DNA of 64,000 nucleotides. Source: Sphingomonas sinipercae. Lineage in GTDB: Bacteria > Pseudomonadota > Alphaproteobacteria > Sphingomonadales > Sphingomonadaceae. How positions within the stretch are numbered: position 1 is the stretch's first letter; the number at the start of each line of letters is the position of its first letter. The stretch covers positions 702,501-766,500 of the forward strand of contig NZ_CP049871.1 of NCBI RefSeq assembly GCF_011302055.1, given 5' to 3'. This document shows positions 8,782 to 17,021 of the stretch, piece by piece. The position numbers and the translations under genes were made by a program. The notes below the pieces were generated by a model. It was not told the DNA's origin. It saw nothing but the letters and a program-made list of their open reading frames with translations, and did no database searches.

Positions 8782-9494
8782 CGAAGCACCGGCTTGACCG
8801 CGAACATGTAGCCTTCGCTGCGCACGGTCGCGATGAGATCGGCGCCGCCATGATCGGCGAGCTTCTTGCGGAGGCGGCTGACCTGGACGTCGATCGCGCG
8901 ATCGAAGACGTCGGACGTCGGGCCCCGCGCAACCTCGATTAGTTGGTCCCGGCTTAGGACGCGAAGCGGCCGCTCCAGGAAGGCGCTCAGCAGCCTGAAT
9001 TCGCCCGACGACAGGGCGACCGTGATGCCGTCGGGCGAACGAAGCTCCCGCCGGCGGGGGTCGAAGCTCCAGCCCGCGAAGTGATAGAAGCCCGCGGCGG
9101 CCGGCTGCGCGCTTTCATGCCGGCGCAGGACTGCGCGGATCCGAGCCAGCAATTCGCGCGGGCTGCACGGCTTGGCGAGGTAATCGTCGGCGCCAAGCTC
9201 AAGGCCGACGATCCGGTCGGTTTCCTGGCCGAGCGCGCTTAGCATGATGACCGGGATTTGAGTTGCCGACAGGCGGCGGCAGATGGCCAGCCCGTCTTCG
9301 CCCGGAAGCATTAAGTCGAGCACGATCAGTGCGGGCCGCTCGGCGGCGATCTGTCGGTCCATTTCCACGCTGTTGCCGGCGGACGCGACGCGGAAGCCAT
9401 GCTGGTCGAGGAAGTCCCCGATCAACTGCCTGATTTCCGGATCGTCGTCGACGAGCATGACGAGGTCCGCCTGCCCAACACCCGCTTGGCTCAT
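8778..9494 (-). CDS. OmpR-family response regulator
   Basis: The 238-residue product has a receiver domain with acidic pocket VDDD, phosphoacceptor Asp60 in IVLDLMLPGEDG and conserved Lys in YLAKPCSP, followed by an OmpR/PhoB winged helix (FDPRRREL, LSSGEFRLLSAFL, DVQVSRLRKKL). It is cognate to the overlapping downstream kinase. The 125-bp divergent gap upstream is where it would be expected to bind. Confidence 0.94.
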   Translation of the reverse strand: MSQAGVGQADLVMLVDDDPEIRQLIGDFLDQHGFRVASAGNSVEMDRQIAAERPALIVLDLMLPGEDGLAICRRLSATQIPVIMLSALGQETDRIVGLELGADDYLAKPCSPRELLARIRAVLRRHESAQPAAAGFYHFAGWSFDPRRRELRSPDGITVALSSGEFRLLSAFLERPLRVLSRDQLIEVARGPTSDVFDRAIDVQVSRLRKKLADHGGADLIATVRSEGYMFAVKPVLR

Positions 9495-9538
9495 GCGCCC
9501 CCTCTATGCGCTTCCCGTTTCGTCACGATTTCGGTCTT

Positions 9539-9553
9539 GCAACAAATCGCAAC
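9539..9553. promoter_or_regulatory. Tandem GCAAC half-sites in the divergent promoter region
   Basis: GCAAC occurs twice, at 9539-9543 and 9549-9553, one helical turn apart, in the 125-bp gap between the response regulator gene and the ABC operon. OmpR-family regulators bind direct repeats spaced about one turn, so this is a plausible site for the adjacent regulator. With only ten matched bases, chance is possible. Confidence 0.3.
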
Positions 9554-9619
9554 GATCGGAAATCCGGCCGCAATGTCGCACGGCCAGATGGCTCTCCCAG
9601 CCAGGGAGGACTCACACCG

Positions 9620-10498
9620 ATGCTCGAGCTTCACGACGTAAGCCATGTCTATGCCAACGGAACCCGCGCGCTCGATCATGTGAACCTGACGATTCCGCGT
9701 GGCATGTTCGGGCTGCTTGGGCCGAACGGCGCCGGCAAGTCGACGCTGATGCGGACGCTGGCGACGCTTCAGACGCCGACCGAAGGTGCGATCAAGTTCG
9801 GCGATATCGATGTGGTGAAGGCGCCGGAGATGCTCCGCCGGGTGCTTGGCTACCTGCCGCAGGATTTCGGCGTCTATCCGCGCGTTTCCGCCTACGAAAT
9901 GCTCGATCACCTGGCCGCGCTGAAGGGCGTCGCATCGCCCCGGGACCGCAAGGCGACCGTCGAGACGCTGCTGCAGCAAACCAACCTCTGGCAGGTGCGC
10001 AAGAAAGCGCTGACCTCGTTTTCAGGCGGGATGCGCCAGCGGTTCGGGATCGCGCAGGCACTGATCGGCAACCCCCGGCTGATCATCGTCGACGAACCGA
10101 CCGCCGGCCTCGACCCGGAAGAGCGCAACCGCTTCCTCAACTTGCTGGCGGAAATTGGCGAGAACGTGGTGGTCATCCTGTCCACGCACATCGTCGAGGA
10201 CGTGTCCGACCTGTGCCCGAAAATGGCGGTCATCGCGGACGGCCGGATCCAGCTTGAAGGCGCGCCGAGCGAGCTCATCCGCGCAACGCGGGGACGTGTA
10301 TGGATGAAGCGCATCGCGCGCGGCGAGCTGGACGCGTGTCGCGAGCGATACACGGTCATTTCGACCCGCCTGTTCGCCGGCCAAACCATCGTTCACGTGC
10401 TTTGCGACAGCGACCCCGGCGACGGCTTCGCGCCGGTCGAAGGCGGCCTCGAGGACGTCTATTTTTCCACGCTCGCGCAATCGCGCCAAGCGGCTTGA
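9620..10498 (+). CDS. ABC transporter ATP-binding protein
   Basis: This is the ATPase partner of the fused permease/peptidase that follows 11 bp later. The 292-residue product has Walker A GPNGAGKST, signature SFSGGMRQRF, Walker B LIIVDEPTAGLDPEE and H-loop STHIVED; the CcmA-like order suggests an ABC-2 type exporter. The ATG at 9620 follows a strong GGGAGGA (9604-9610), which rules out the longer frame from 9506. It is first in a two-gene operon divergent from the two-component system. Confidence 0.93.
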   Translation: MLELHDVSHVYANGTRALDHVNLTIPRGMFGLLGPNGAGKSTLMRTLATLQTPTEGAIKFGDIDVVKAPEMLRRVLGYLPQDFGVYPRVSAYEMLDHLAALKGVASPRDRKATVETLLQQTNLWQVRKKALTSFSGGMRQRFGIAQALIGNPRLIIVDEPTAGLDPEERNRFLNLLAEIGENVVVILSTHIVEDVSDLCPKMAVIADGRIQLEGAPSELIRATRGRVWMKRIARGELDACRERYTVISTRLFAGQTIVHVLCDSDPGDGFAPVEGGLEDVYFSTLAQSRQAA

Positions 10499-10509
10499 GG
10501 GGTAAAGCG

Positions 10510-13500
10510 ATGTTCGCCAGGATCGCCGCCTTCGAGTTCCGCTACCTGCTTAAGAATCCATTGCTGTGGATGACCGCCGCAGTGGTCTTCCTCATGCCGT
10601 TCGCATCGCTGGCGCTGGGCCTTGGGCTTGAGGAAGACTTCCTCGTCTTCAAGAACTCGCCGTACGAGGTGATCAGCAAATACCGCCTCATTTCCTGCCT
10701 GTTCATGTTCGCGACGACCGTGTTCGTTTCGAACATCGTGCTGCGCGACGACGAGACCGAATTCGGGCCAATCCTACGGTCTACCGGGATTACCAAATTC
10801 GATTATCTGTTTGGCCGCTTTTTCGGCGCCCTGGCGGTGGTCGCGCTGTGCCTGGCGCTGGTCAGCGTGGGGATCTGGCTTGGCTCCGTGATGCCGTGGA
10901 TCGACCAGGCGACGGTCGGCCCCAACCGCATCGGCGACCACTTGTATGCTTACTTCCTGATTGGCCTTCCCAACGTCGTCATCAGCGCGTCTGTCTTCTT
11001 CGCGGTCGCGACCATCTCACGTTCGATGATGGGCACGTACCTTGGGCTAGTCGTGTTCCTCGGGCTCTATCTCACCCTGTTGAGCCTGCTCGGCGGCAGC
11101 TCCGAAACGATCCCGGGGTTCGCGATCGCCGAGCCATTCTCCGCCCGGGCATTCAATGACGCGATCCGTTACTGGACCACGCCCGAACGCAATTCGATGC
11201 TGCCGGATTTCTCCGGCGCGCTGCTTTACAATCGGCTGCTCTGGCTTGGCATCTCCGCAGGGTTTCTGGCCACGGCCTATTTCGGCTTCGATTTCGCGAC
11301 GAGGCGTGGGTCGCGGCGCCGGCGCAAGCAGACGAAGATGGCCCGATTGGCAGCCGACGACGGGAAAGCGGCCGGCATTTCGTTGCCGCACCTGCCTTCG
11401 CCCCAGCACGGCCCGCGAGCTACCCTGGCCCTGTTGGCGGTGCGCACGCGCTTTGAAATGAAGCAGGTGCTGAAAAGTCCGGCCTTCATCTTGCTGATGG
11501 CCTGGGCGACGATCACGACGCTGTTCGTCCTCATCACGCAGCGCGACCCTGGCGGCAGGCCGGCCCACCCGGTGACGGTCACCATGATGGCGGACCTTCG
11601 CGACATCTTCCAAATCCTGCCGATCCTCGTCGTCGTCATCTACGCCGGCGAGCTGGTCTGGCGCGAACGCGACCGCAGGATGCACGAGATCGTCGACGCC
11701 GCACCGCATCCGAACTGGGCCTATGTCGTGCCGAAGATGGCGGCGATCGCCGCCGTCCTGTTCTCGATGTTCGTGGTCAGCGCGATCGCGGCCATCGCCA
11801 CGCAGCTTGCACTGGGCTTCCCCCGGATCGAGGCTGCCACTTACCTGTTGTGGTATGTCCTGCCGATGACCTGGGACGCGCTCCTGGTCGCGGCGCTGAC
11901 CGTTTTCATCCAGACGCTGACTCCACACAAATTCGTCGGCTGGGGCGTCATGGCGCTTTACATCGGCGCCAAGTTCACCGGTTACACGTTCGCGCACCAT
12001 CTCCTCGATTATGCGAGCACGCCGCCCACGCCTTACAGCGACATGGATGGGATCAGCTCGTTCTGGCAGGGGCCGTTGGTCTTCCGGCTGTACTGGGGCG
12101 CGCTGGCGGCCTTGCTGTTGGTGGCCGCACACCTGCTTTGGCGACGGGGAACGGACACCCGGCTGAAGTCGCGGTTGCGGCTTGCTCCAGGCAGATTGAA
12201 AGGGGGGCCGCGGCTCGTTGCCGGCGGCGCGCTGCTGACCTTCGCTGCAACGGGCGCTTTTGCCTATTACAACACCAACATCCTCAACCGTTACGAAACG
12301 CCCGAGGCGAGCGACGCATATTCGGCGAGGTACGAGAAAAAGTACCTGAAGTTCGCCAAAATTCCCCAACCCTCGGTCGCGGACGTCAAGCTGGATGTGG
12401 CGCTCTATCCCCACCAGCGCCTGGCAACGGTCCAGGGCAGCTACCTGCTTCGCAACCTGACCGGCCAACCCATCTCGGACGTGCACGTTCGGGTCACCGA
12501 CCGTGGCCTCGTGTTGAAGCAGGCGGAAATTGCCGGCGGCCGACTGGCCATGAACGACGCGGTGTTCGGTTATCGCATCTATCGCCTCGACCGGCCGATG
12601 GCGCCGGGCGAGAGCCGGGTCATGCGGTTCGCCACCGAGCGGCACCATCGCGGCTTCGCCAACGGAACGCCGAACACCCGGATCGTCGATAATGGGACTT
12701 TCTTGAGCAACAGCCAGTTGCTGCCGCTGGTCGGCGTGCGCACCCAGCCGATGGTGCAGGACGCGGCCGTCAGGCGCGAATTCGGCCTCCCCAAGCTCGG
12801 CCGGGCGCCGCTCGAGGACGAATCCGCGGCAGCGCTTCCGGCGGACGAGGCGTCGTGGGTCAATGCGGACATCCAACTGTCCACTAGCGCCGACCAGACG
12901 CCGGTCGCGCCGGGCCGGAAAGTGTCCGACAGCGTTCGCGGCGGCCGCCGAATAGCGCGCTTCGTTTCCGAAGCCCCGATCCGCAACAGCTTCGCGGTCC
13001 AATCCGCGCACTATGCGGAAAGGCACCGGCAGTATCGGGGCATCGACCTGGCGGTTTACTATCACCCGGCGCACGCTTGGAATGTCGGTCACATGCTCGA
13101 CACGCTGCAGACCGCGCTCGATTATTATCAGGCCAATTTCGGCCCCTATCAGTTTAGCCAGGCCCGCATCGTCGAGTTCCCGAGCTATCAGTTCAACTAT
13201 GCCCAAGCCTTTGCCGGGACGATCCCGAACGCGGAATCCCTGGGCTTCCTCGCCGACCTGAGGTCGCCTGAAGCACTGGATTACGTGTCCGGCAACGTCG
13301 CCCACGAAATGGCGCACCAATATTGGGGGCACCAGATTACCCCCGCCGCGGTCCAAGGCAGCCTGTTGCTGGTCGAATCGCTGGCCCAATATTCGGCGAT
13401 CATGGTTGTGAAGCACACGCAGGACGAAGCGCACCTTCGTCGCCTGCTTCGCGCCCAGCTAGACAACTACCTCTCGGGCCGTGCCTGGGACCAGCACGGC

Positions 13501-14100
13501 GAGGTTCCGCTCGCCCGGCTCGAGACGCAGCAATATCTGATGTACAACAAAGGGCCGCTCGCGCTGTACTTGCTCCAGCAGCGGCTGGGCGAAGCTGCGG
13601 TGAACCGGGCGCTGCGTTCGCTGCTCGACCGTTTCCGGTTCAAGAGCGCGCCTTACCCGCGCTCCGTCGACCTGATCGGTGCGCTGCGGGCGCAGGCCAA
13701 GACGCCGGAGCAGCAGGCGCTGATCACCGATCTTTTCGAACGAATCACGCTTTACGACCTGAAGGTGACTGGTCCGACGGCTAGACGCCGTGCGGACGGA
13801 AAATGGGAAGTGACCGTGCCGATCCAGGCCCGCAAATTCTACGCGGACGCCGCTGGTGCGGAAAAAGAAGCTCCGCTGTCCGACGCGATCGAGATTGGTG
13901 TGTTCACCGCCGACCCCGGCAGCGGCGACTTCACCAAGCGAGACGTCGTCCTGCTGGAGCGCCGGCCACTCGAATCCGGCCGCCAGATCGTCAAGTTCGT
14001 CGTCGACCGGAAGCCGGTCTACGCGGGCGTCGATCCCTACGCTTATTACATCGACCGCAATGTCACCGACAACGTGGTCGAGATTGCGACGGCGAAATGA
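10510..14100 (+). CDS. ABC-2 permease fused to a divergent M1-family aminopeptidase
   Basis: The 1196-residue fusion has an N-terminal half (to about residue 590) with around a dozen hydrophobic segments in two groups split by an arginine/lysine-rich loop near residue 270. The C-terminal half is a periplasmic M1-like region with zinc motif HEMAH at 932-936. The downstream Glu of SLLLVESLAQY (Glu956) lies 20 residues after His936, one more than in classical HEXXH-x18-E enzymes. The usual GAMEN exopeptidase motif is absent; GTIPNAESLGF stands roughly there. Fusions of this kind are known as a family, but their substrates are not. The ATG at 10510 is preceded by GGGGTAA. It converges with the oxygenase gene 19 bp downstream. 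Confidence 0.9.
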   Translation: MFARIAAFEFRYLLKNPLLWMTAAVVFLMPFASLALGLGLEEDFLVFKNSPYEVISKYRLISCLFMFATTVFVSNIVLRDDETEFGPILRSTGITKFDYLFGRFFGALAVVALCLALVSVGIWLGSVMPWIDQATVGPNRIGDHLYAYFLIGLPNVVISASVFFAVATISRSMMGTYLGLVVFLGLYLTLLSLLGGSSETIPGFAIAEPFSARAFNDAIRYWTTPERNSMLPDFSGALLYNRLLWLGISAGFLATAYFGFDFATRRGSRRRRKQTKMARLAADDGKAAGISLPHLPSPQHGPRATLALLAVRTRFEMKQVLKSPAFILLMAWATITTLFVLITQRDPGGRPAHPVTVTMMADLRDIFQILPILVVVIYAGELVWRERDRRMHEIVDAAPHPNWAYVVPKMAAIAAVLFSMFVVSAIAAIATQLALGFPRIEAATYLLWYVLPMTWDALLVAALTVFIQTLTPHKFVGWGVMALYIGAKFTGYTFAHHLLDYASTPPTPYSDMDGISSFWQGPLVFRLYWGALAALLLVAAHLLWRRGTDTRLKSRLRLAPGRLKGGPRLVAGGALLTFAATGAFAYYNTNILNRYETPEASDAYSARYEKKYLKFAKIPQPSVADVKLDVALYPHQRLATVQGSYLLRNLTGQPISDVHVRVTDRGLVLKQAEIAGGRLAMNDAVFGYRIYRLDRPMAPGESRVMRFATERHHRGFANGTPNTRIVDNGTFLSNSQLLPLVGVRTQPMVQDAAVRREFGLPKLGRAPLEDESAAALPADEASWVNADIQLSTSADQTPVAPGRKVSDSVRGGRRIARFVSEAPIRNSFAVQSAHYAERHRQYRGIDLAVYYHPAHAWNVGHMLDTLQTALDYYQANFGPYQFSQARIVEFPSYQFNYAQAFAGTIPNAESLGFLADLRSPEALDYVSGNVAHEMAHQYWGHQITPAAVQGSLLLVESLAQYSAIMVVKHTQDEAHLRRLLRAQLDNYLSGRAWDQHGEVPLARLETQQYLMYNKGPLALYLLQQRLGEAAVNRALRSLLDRFRFKSAPYPRSVDLIGALRAQAKTPEQQALITDLFERITLYDLKVTGPTARRRADGKWEVTVPIQARKFYADAAGAEKEAPLSDAIEIGVFTADPGSGDFTKRDVVLLERRPLESGRQIVKFVVDRKPVYAGVDPYAYYIDRNVTDNVVEIATAK

Positions 14101-14119
14101 CTGCCGCCTCCGGCAACGG

Positions 14120-15064
14120 TCAGGCCAGATTGATCTCGCGTAGCCGTTCCTGGAGGTAATCGTTGGCCGTGACCGGCGGCCACTTCGGTTCCTGACCTGC
14201 GGCGACCGTGCCGGGCAAGGGTTCGATCAGGAAATCGCTCCGGAAATGGAGGAAGAAGGGCATCGAATAGCGCGCATTGCTGGCACGGTCGGGCGACGGG
14301 TTGACGACCCGGTGCGAGGTCGAGCGCAGCCGCCCGTTGGTCAGCCGCTGCAACATGTCGCCGATGTTGATCACCATCTGCCCCGGCTTCGGCGAGACCG
14401 GGATCCAGCGGCCGTCGCGGGTCAGCAGCTCCAGACCGGCTTCCTCGGCGCCGAGCAGGAGGGTGATGGCGTTGATGTCCTCGTGCGCGCCGGCGCGGAT
14501 ATGCTCGCCGGTCGGCTCGGTCTGCGGCGGATAGTGGAGCATCCGCAACACCGAATTGCCCTCGCGGACGGCGTCCTCGAAATAGTTTTCATCGACGTCG
14601 AGGTAGCGGGCGATCGCCTTGAGCACCTTCAGCCCGACGCGGTCGAACGTCGCGAACAGCTCGGTGAACGTGTCGCGAAAGCTTTGCACCTCCGCTGGCC
14701 AGATGTTGTCGGGCATATGGTCCCGGAACTTATGGCCCTCGGGCAGGTCGCGGCCGACGTGCCAGAACTCTTTCAGGTCGTGCGCCTTGTGGCCCTTTGC
14801 GGTCTCGATCCCGAACGGCGTGTAGCCGCGCGCACCGCCACCGCCGGCAATGTGATACTCGTGCTTTTGCTCTTCCCGCAGCGCGAAGAAGGCTTTGGCT
14901 TTCTCTTCGGCGCGTTCGATCAGCTCGTCCGGGATGCCGTGGTCGCCCAGGACGGCGAAGCCAAATTCCTCAAAGCTCCGGCCGAGCTTGTCGGCGAAGG
15001 CGTCCGGGTCGGAGTCGGCGTCGCGCAGCGAGACCGAGGCGATGTTGTCTGCAGTAGTGGCCAT
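14120..15064 (-). CDS. 2-oxoglutarate/Fe(II)-dependent oxygenase, isopenicillin N synthase-like
   Basis: The 314-residue product has the family's N-terminal DIOX_N region (FEEFGFAVLGDHGIP) and the double-stranded beta-helix core: HED iron ligands in GAHEDINAITLLL, distal His in STSHRVVNPSP, and the 2OG-binding Arg in ARYSMPFFLHF. That Arg-x-Ser pair supports 2-oxoglutarate use. The substrate cannot be told from sequence. It is on the same strand as, and 81 bp downstream of, the nucleoside transporter operon, so it could belong to that pathway, but a palindromic repeat lies between. Confidence 0.88.
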   Translation of the reverse strand: MATTADNIASVSLRDADSDPDAFADKLGRSFEEFGFAVLGDHGIPDELIERAEEKAKAFFALREEQKHEYHIAGGGGARGYTPFGIETAKGHKAHDLKEFWHVGRDLPEGHKFRDHMPDNIWPAEVQSFRDTFTELFATFDRVGLKVLKAIARYLDVDENYFEDAVREGNSVLRMLHYPPQTEPTGEHIRAGAHEDINAITLLLGAEEAGLELLTRDGRWIPVSPKPGQMVINIGDMLQRLTNGRLRSTSHRVVNPSPDRASNARYSMPFFLHFRSDFLIEPLPGTVAAGQEPKWPPVTANDYLQERLREINLA

Positions 15065-15078
15065 GAGTCGCCTTTAAC

Positions 15079-15140
15079 TGTCATTGCGACCGAAGCGAAG
15101 CACTCCAACGCCGGATGGCCGCGTCGCTGCGCCGATTGCC
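15079..15140 (+). repeat. Dispersed palindromic repeat, copy B (right arm degenerate)
   Basis: It begins TGTCATTGCGACCGAAGCG and continues AAGCACTCC, matching the left arm of copy C (60345) with two or three changes. The right half keeps GCCGCGTCGCTGCG but has lost the final arm. It lies between the transporter stop and the oxygenase start, where it could act as a 3'-end hairpin in the transporter mRNA. Confidence 0.65.
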
Positions 15141-15145
15141 GTCGA

Positions 15146-16420
15146 TCAGGGCAGCATCAAACCGGCGAGCGCTGCGCTCATCAGGTTGGCGAGACTGCCG
15201 GCGATCAGCGCGCGAATGCCCAAGCGGGCGATCACCGGCCGCTGGTTTGGCGCGAGCCCCCCGGTCACCGCCATCTGGATCGCGATCGAGCTGAAATTGG
15301 CAAAGCCGCACAGCGCGAAGGTGACGATGGCACGGCCGCGTTCGCTGAGGCCCGCAGCGGCGCCCTGGGCATTGCCAAGGTCGATGAAGGCGACGAATTC
15401 GTTGAGCACGATCTTGGTGCCGAACAGCCCGCCGGCGATGCCCGCTTCGTTCCAGGGCACGCCGATCAGATACATCACCGGCGCGAACACCAAGCCGACC
15501 AGGCGCTGGAAGCTGAGGTCGGGGACGCCGACCATGTTGCCGAGGCCACCGAGGAGGCCGTTGGCTAGAGCGACGAGGGCGACGAAAGCGAGCACCATCG
15601 CGCCGACGGCGACGGCCAGTTTGACGCCGGTCTGCGCGCCCTGAGCCGCCGCCATGATGATATTTGCCGGCCGCTCCCCTTCCTCGAAGGTTTCGGCGAC
15701 ATCGACCTGGTCTTCGGCGGATGCACCGCCGGCAAGCGGCAACTCATCAGCCGCTGAATCGTCGTCGGGCATGATGATCTTGGCCATCAGGATGCCGCCC
15801 GGCGCCGACATGAAGGCGGCGGCGAGCAGGTAAGGCAGGTAGGCCTCGCCAAGCAGCGCCGCATAAGCCGCCAGGATCGTTCCCGCGACACCGGCCATGC
15901 CGACCACCATCAAGGTGAACAGGCGGGCGGGCGGCAGGGCGGCGAGATAGGGACGCACGACCAATGGCGATTCGGACTGGCCGACGAAGATGTTCGCGGC
16001 CGAGCCAAGCGCTTCGACCCGGCCGATTCCGGTGATCCAGCCGATCGCGCCTCCGACCCAGCGGACGATGCGCTGCATGATGCCGAGATAGTAGAGGATC
16101 GAGACGAGCGCGGCGAAGAAGATGATGACCGGCAGGGCGGCGATCGCGAAGGTGTTGGCAAGCGGGTTGCTGGCGCTCGGCCCGAACAGGAATTCGGTGC
16201 CCTTGTTGGCGTAGCCCAGCAGGTTGGCGACGCCGCTTGCAAGCGTCTCGATGCCGGCGCGGCCCCAGTTTGTGTAAAGCACGAGGAAGGCGATGAACGC
16301 CTGTAACGCGAAGGCGGCGCCGACAACCCGCAGGCGAATGCCGCGTCGGTTGGTCGAAAACAGGAGAGCGATGGCCAGGATAACGACGACCCCGGCGATG
16401 CCGAGCAGCTTGCTGTTCAT
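15146..16420 (-). CDS. Concentrative nucleoside transporter (CNT/NupC family)
   Basis: It imports nucleosides with protons or sodium across the inner membrane. The 424-residue product is almost wholly hydrophobic and carries the family signatures: a QSESPLVVRPYL segment, which holds the substrate-binding Gln and Glu, and NEFVAFIDL. An unusual acidic insert (about residues 215-245, DDDSAADELPL) lies in a loop. The ATG at 16420 is preceded by GGGGAGGGG; longer in-frame readings would run into the LOG gene. It is third in an operon after adenosine kinase and LOG, 31 bp downstream of the latter. Confidence 0.92.
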   Translation of the reverse strand: MNSKLLGIAGVVVILAIALLFSTNRRGIRLRVVGAAFALQAFIAFLVLYTNWGRAGIETLASGVANLLGYANKGTEFLFGPSASNPLANTFAIAALPVIIFFAALVSILYYLGIMQRIVRWVGGAIGWITGIGRVEALGSAANIFVGQSESPLVVRPYLAALPPARLFTLMVVGMAGVAGTILAAYAALLGEAYLPYLLAAAFMSAPGGILMAKIIMPDDDSAADELPLAGGASAEDQVDVAETFEEGERPANIIMAAAQGAQTGVKLAVAVGAMVLAFVALVALANGLLGGLGNMVGVPDLSFQRLVGLVFAPVMYLIGVPWNEAGIAGGLFGTKIVLNEFVAFIDLGNAQGAAAGLSERGRAIVTFALCGFANFSSIAIQMAVTGGLAPNQRPVIARLGIRALIAGSLANLMSAALAGLMLP

Positions 16421-16451
16421 GAAAGAGCCCCTCCCCAAGGGCGAAAGATGC

Positions 16452-17021
16452 CTACCAGACCATGCCCTGCGTAGCGGCTGCGGCGGCTTCGTCCAGCTTT
16501 TCAAGCGCTTCGACCGGGGTGTCGGCGACAAGCAGCTGCTGGCGCCGCTTGGGTGACATGAAGCCGCAGGCGGCGGCGTGATCGAGGAAGGCAATCATAC
16601 CATCCCAAAAGCCGTCGACATTGAGCAGGCAGAAGGGCTTGGCGTGGTAACCAAGCGCGTTCCAGCTCCACGCTTCGAATAATTCATCGAGCGTTCCGAT
16701 GCCGCCCGGCAAGGCGATGAAGCCGTCCGCAAGGTCGGTCATCTTGGCCTTGCGCTCGTGCATGTTGGCAACCGTGTGGAGCTCGGTAACGCCGGTGTGC
16801 GCGACCTCCAGGTTGACCAGCGCCTCCGGGATGACTCCGTACACCCGGCCGCCTTGTTCCAGTACGGCGTCGGCGACGATGCCCATCAGGCCGAGACGGC
16901 CACCGCCGTAAACGAGGTCGACGCCGGCGCCGACCATCGTCGCGGCAAGGTCGCGCGCGGAATCGGCGAAGATGCTGCCGCTACCGGCCGCCGAGCCGCA
17001 ATAGACCGCGACTCGGTTCAC
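16452..17021 (-). CDS. LOG-family (TIGR00730) nucleoside 5'-monophosphate phosphoribohydrolase
   Basis: LOG proteins release the free base from AMP or cytokinin riboside 5'-monophosphates. The 189-residue product has the nucleotide-binding YGGGRLGLMG and the diagnostic PGGIGTLDELFEAW with its catalytic Glu. Its ATG overlaps the adenosine kinase stop (17018-17021), so the kinase that makes a nucleoside monophosphate and the enzyme that splits it are translationally coupled. Whether the real substrate is AMP, another NMP or a cytokinin nucleotide cannot be read from sequence. Confidence 0.9.
   Translation of the reverse strand: MNRVAVYCGSAAGSGSIFADSARDLAATMVGAGVDLVYGGGRLGLMGIVADAVLEQGGRVYGVIPEALVNLEVAHTGVTELHTVANMHERKAKMTDLADGFIALPGGIGTLDELFEAWSWNALGYHAKPFCLLNVDGFWDGMIAFLDHAAACGFMSPKRRQQLLVADTPVEALEKLDEAAAAATQGMVW

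Noticed and set aside
11047..13434. 795-codon minus-strand frame opposite the ABC/M1 fusion
   Set aside because: Shadow of a high-GC gene on the other strand. It has no domain, no hydrophobic pattern and a His/Arg/Gln-rich composition.
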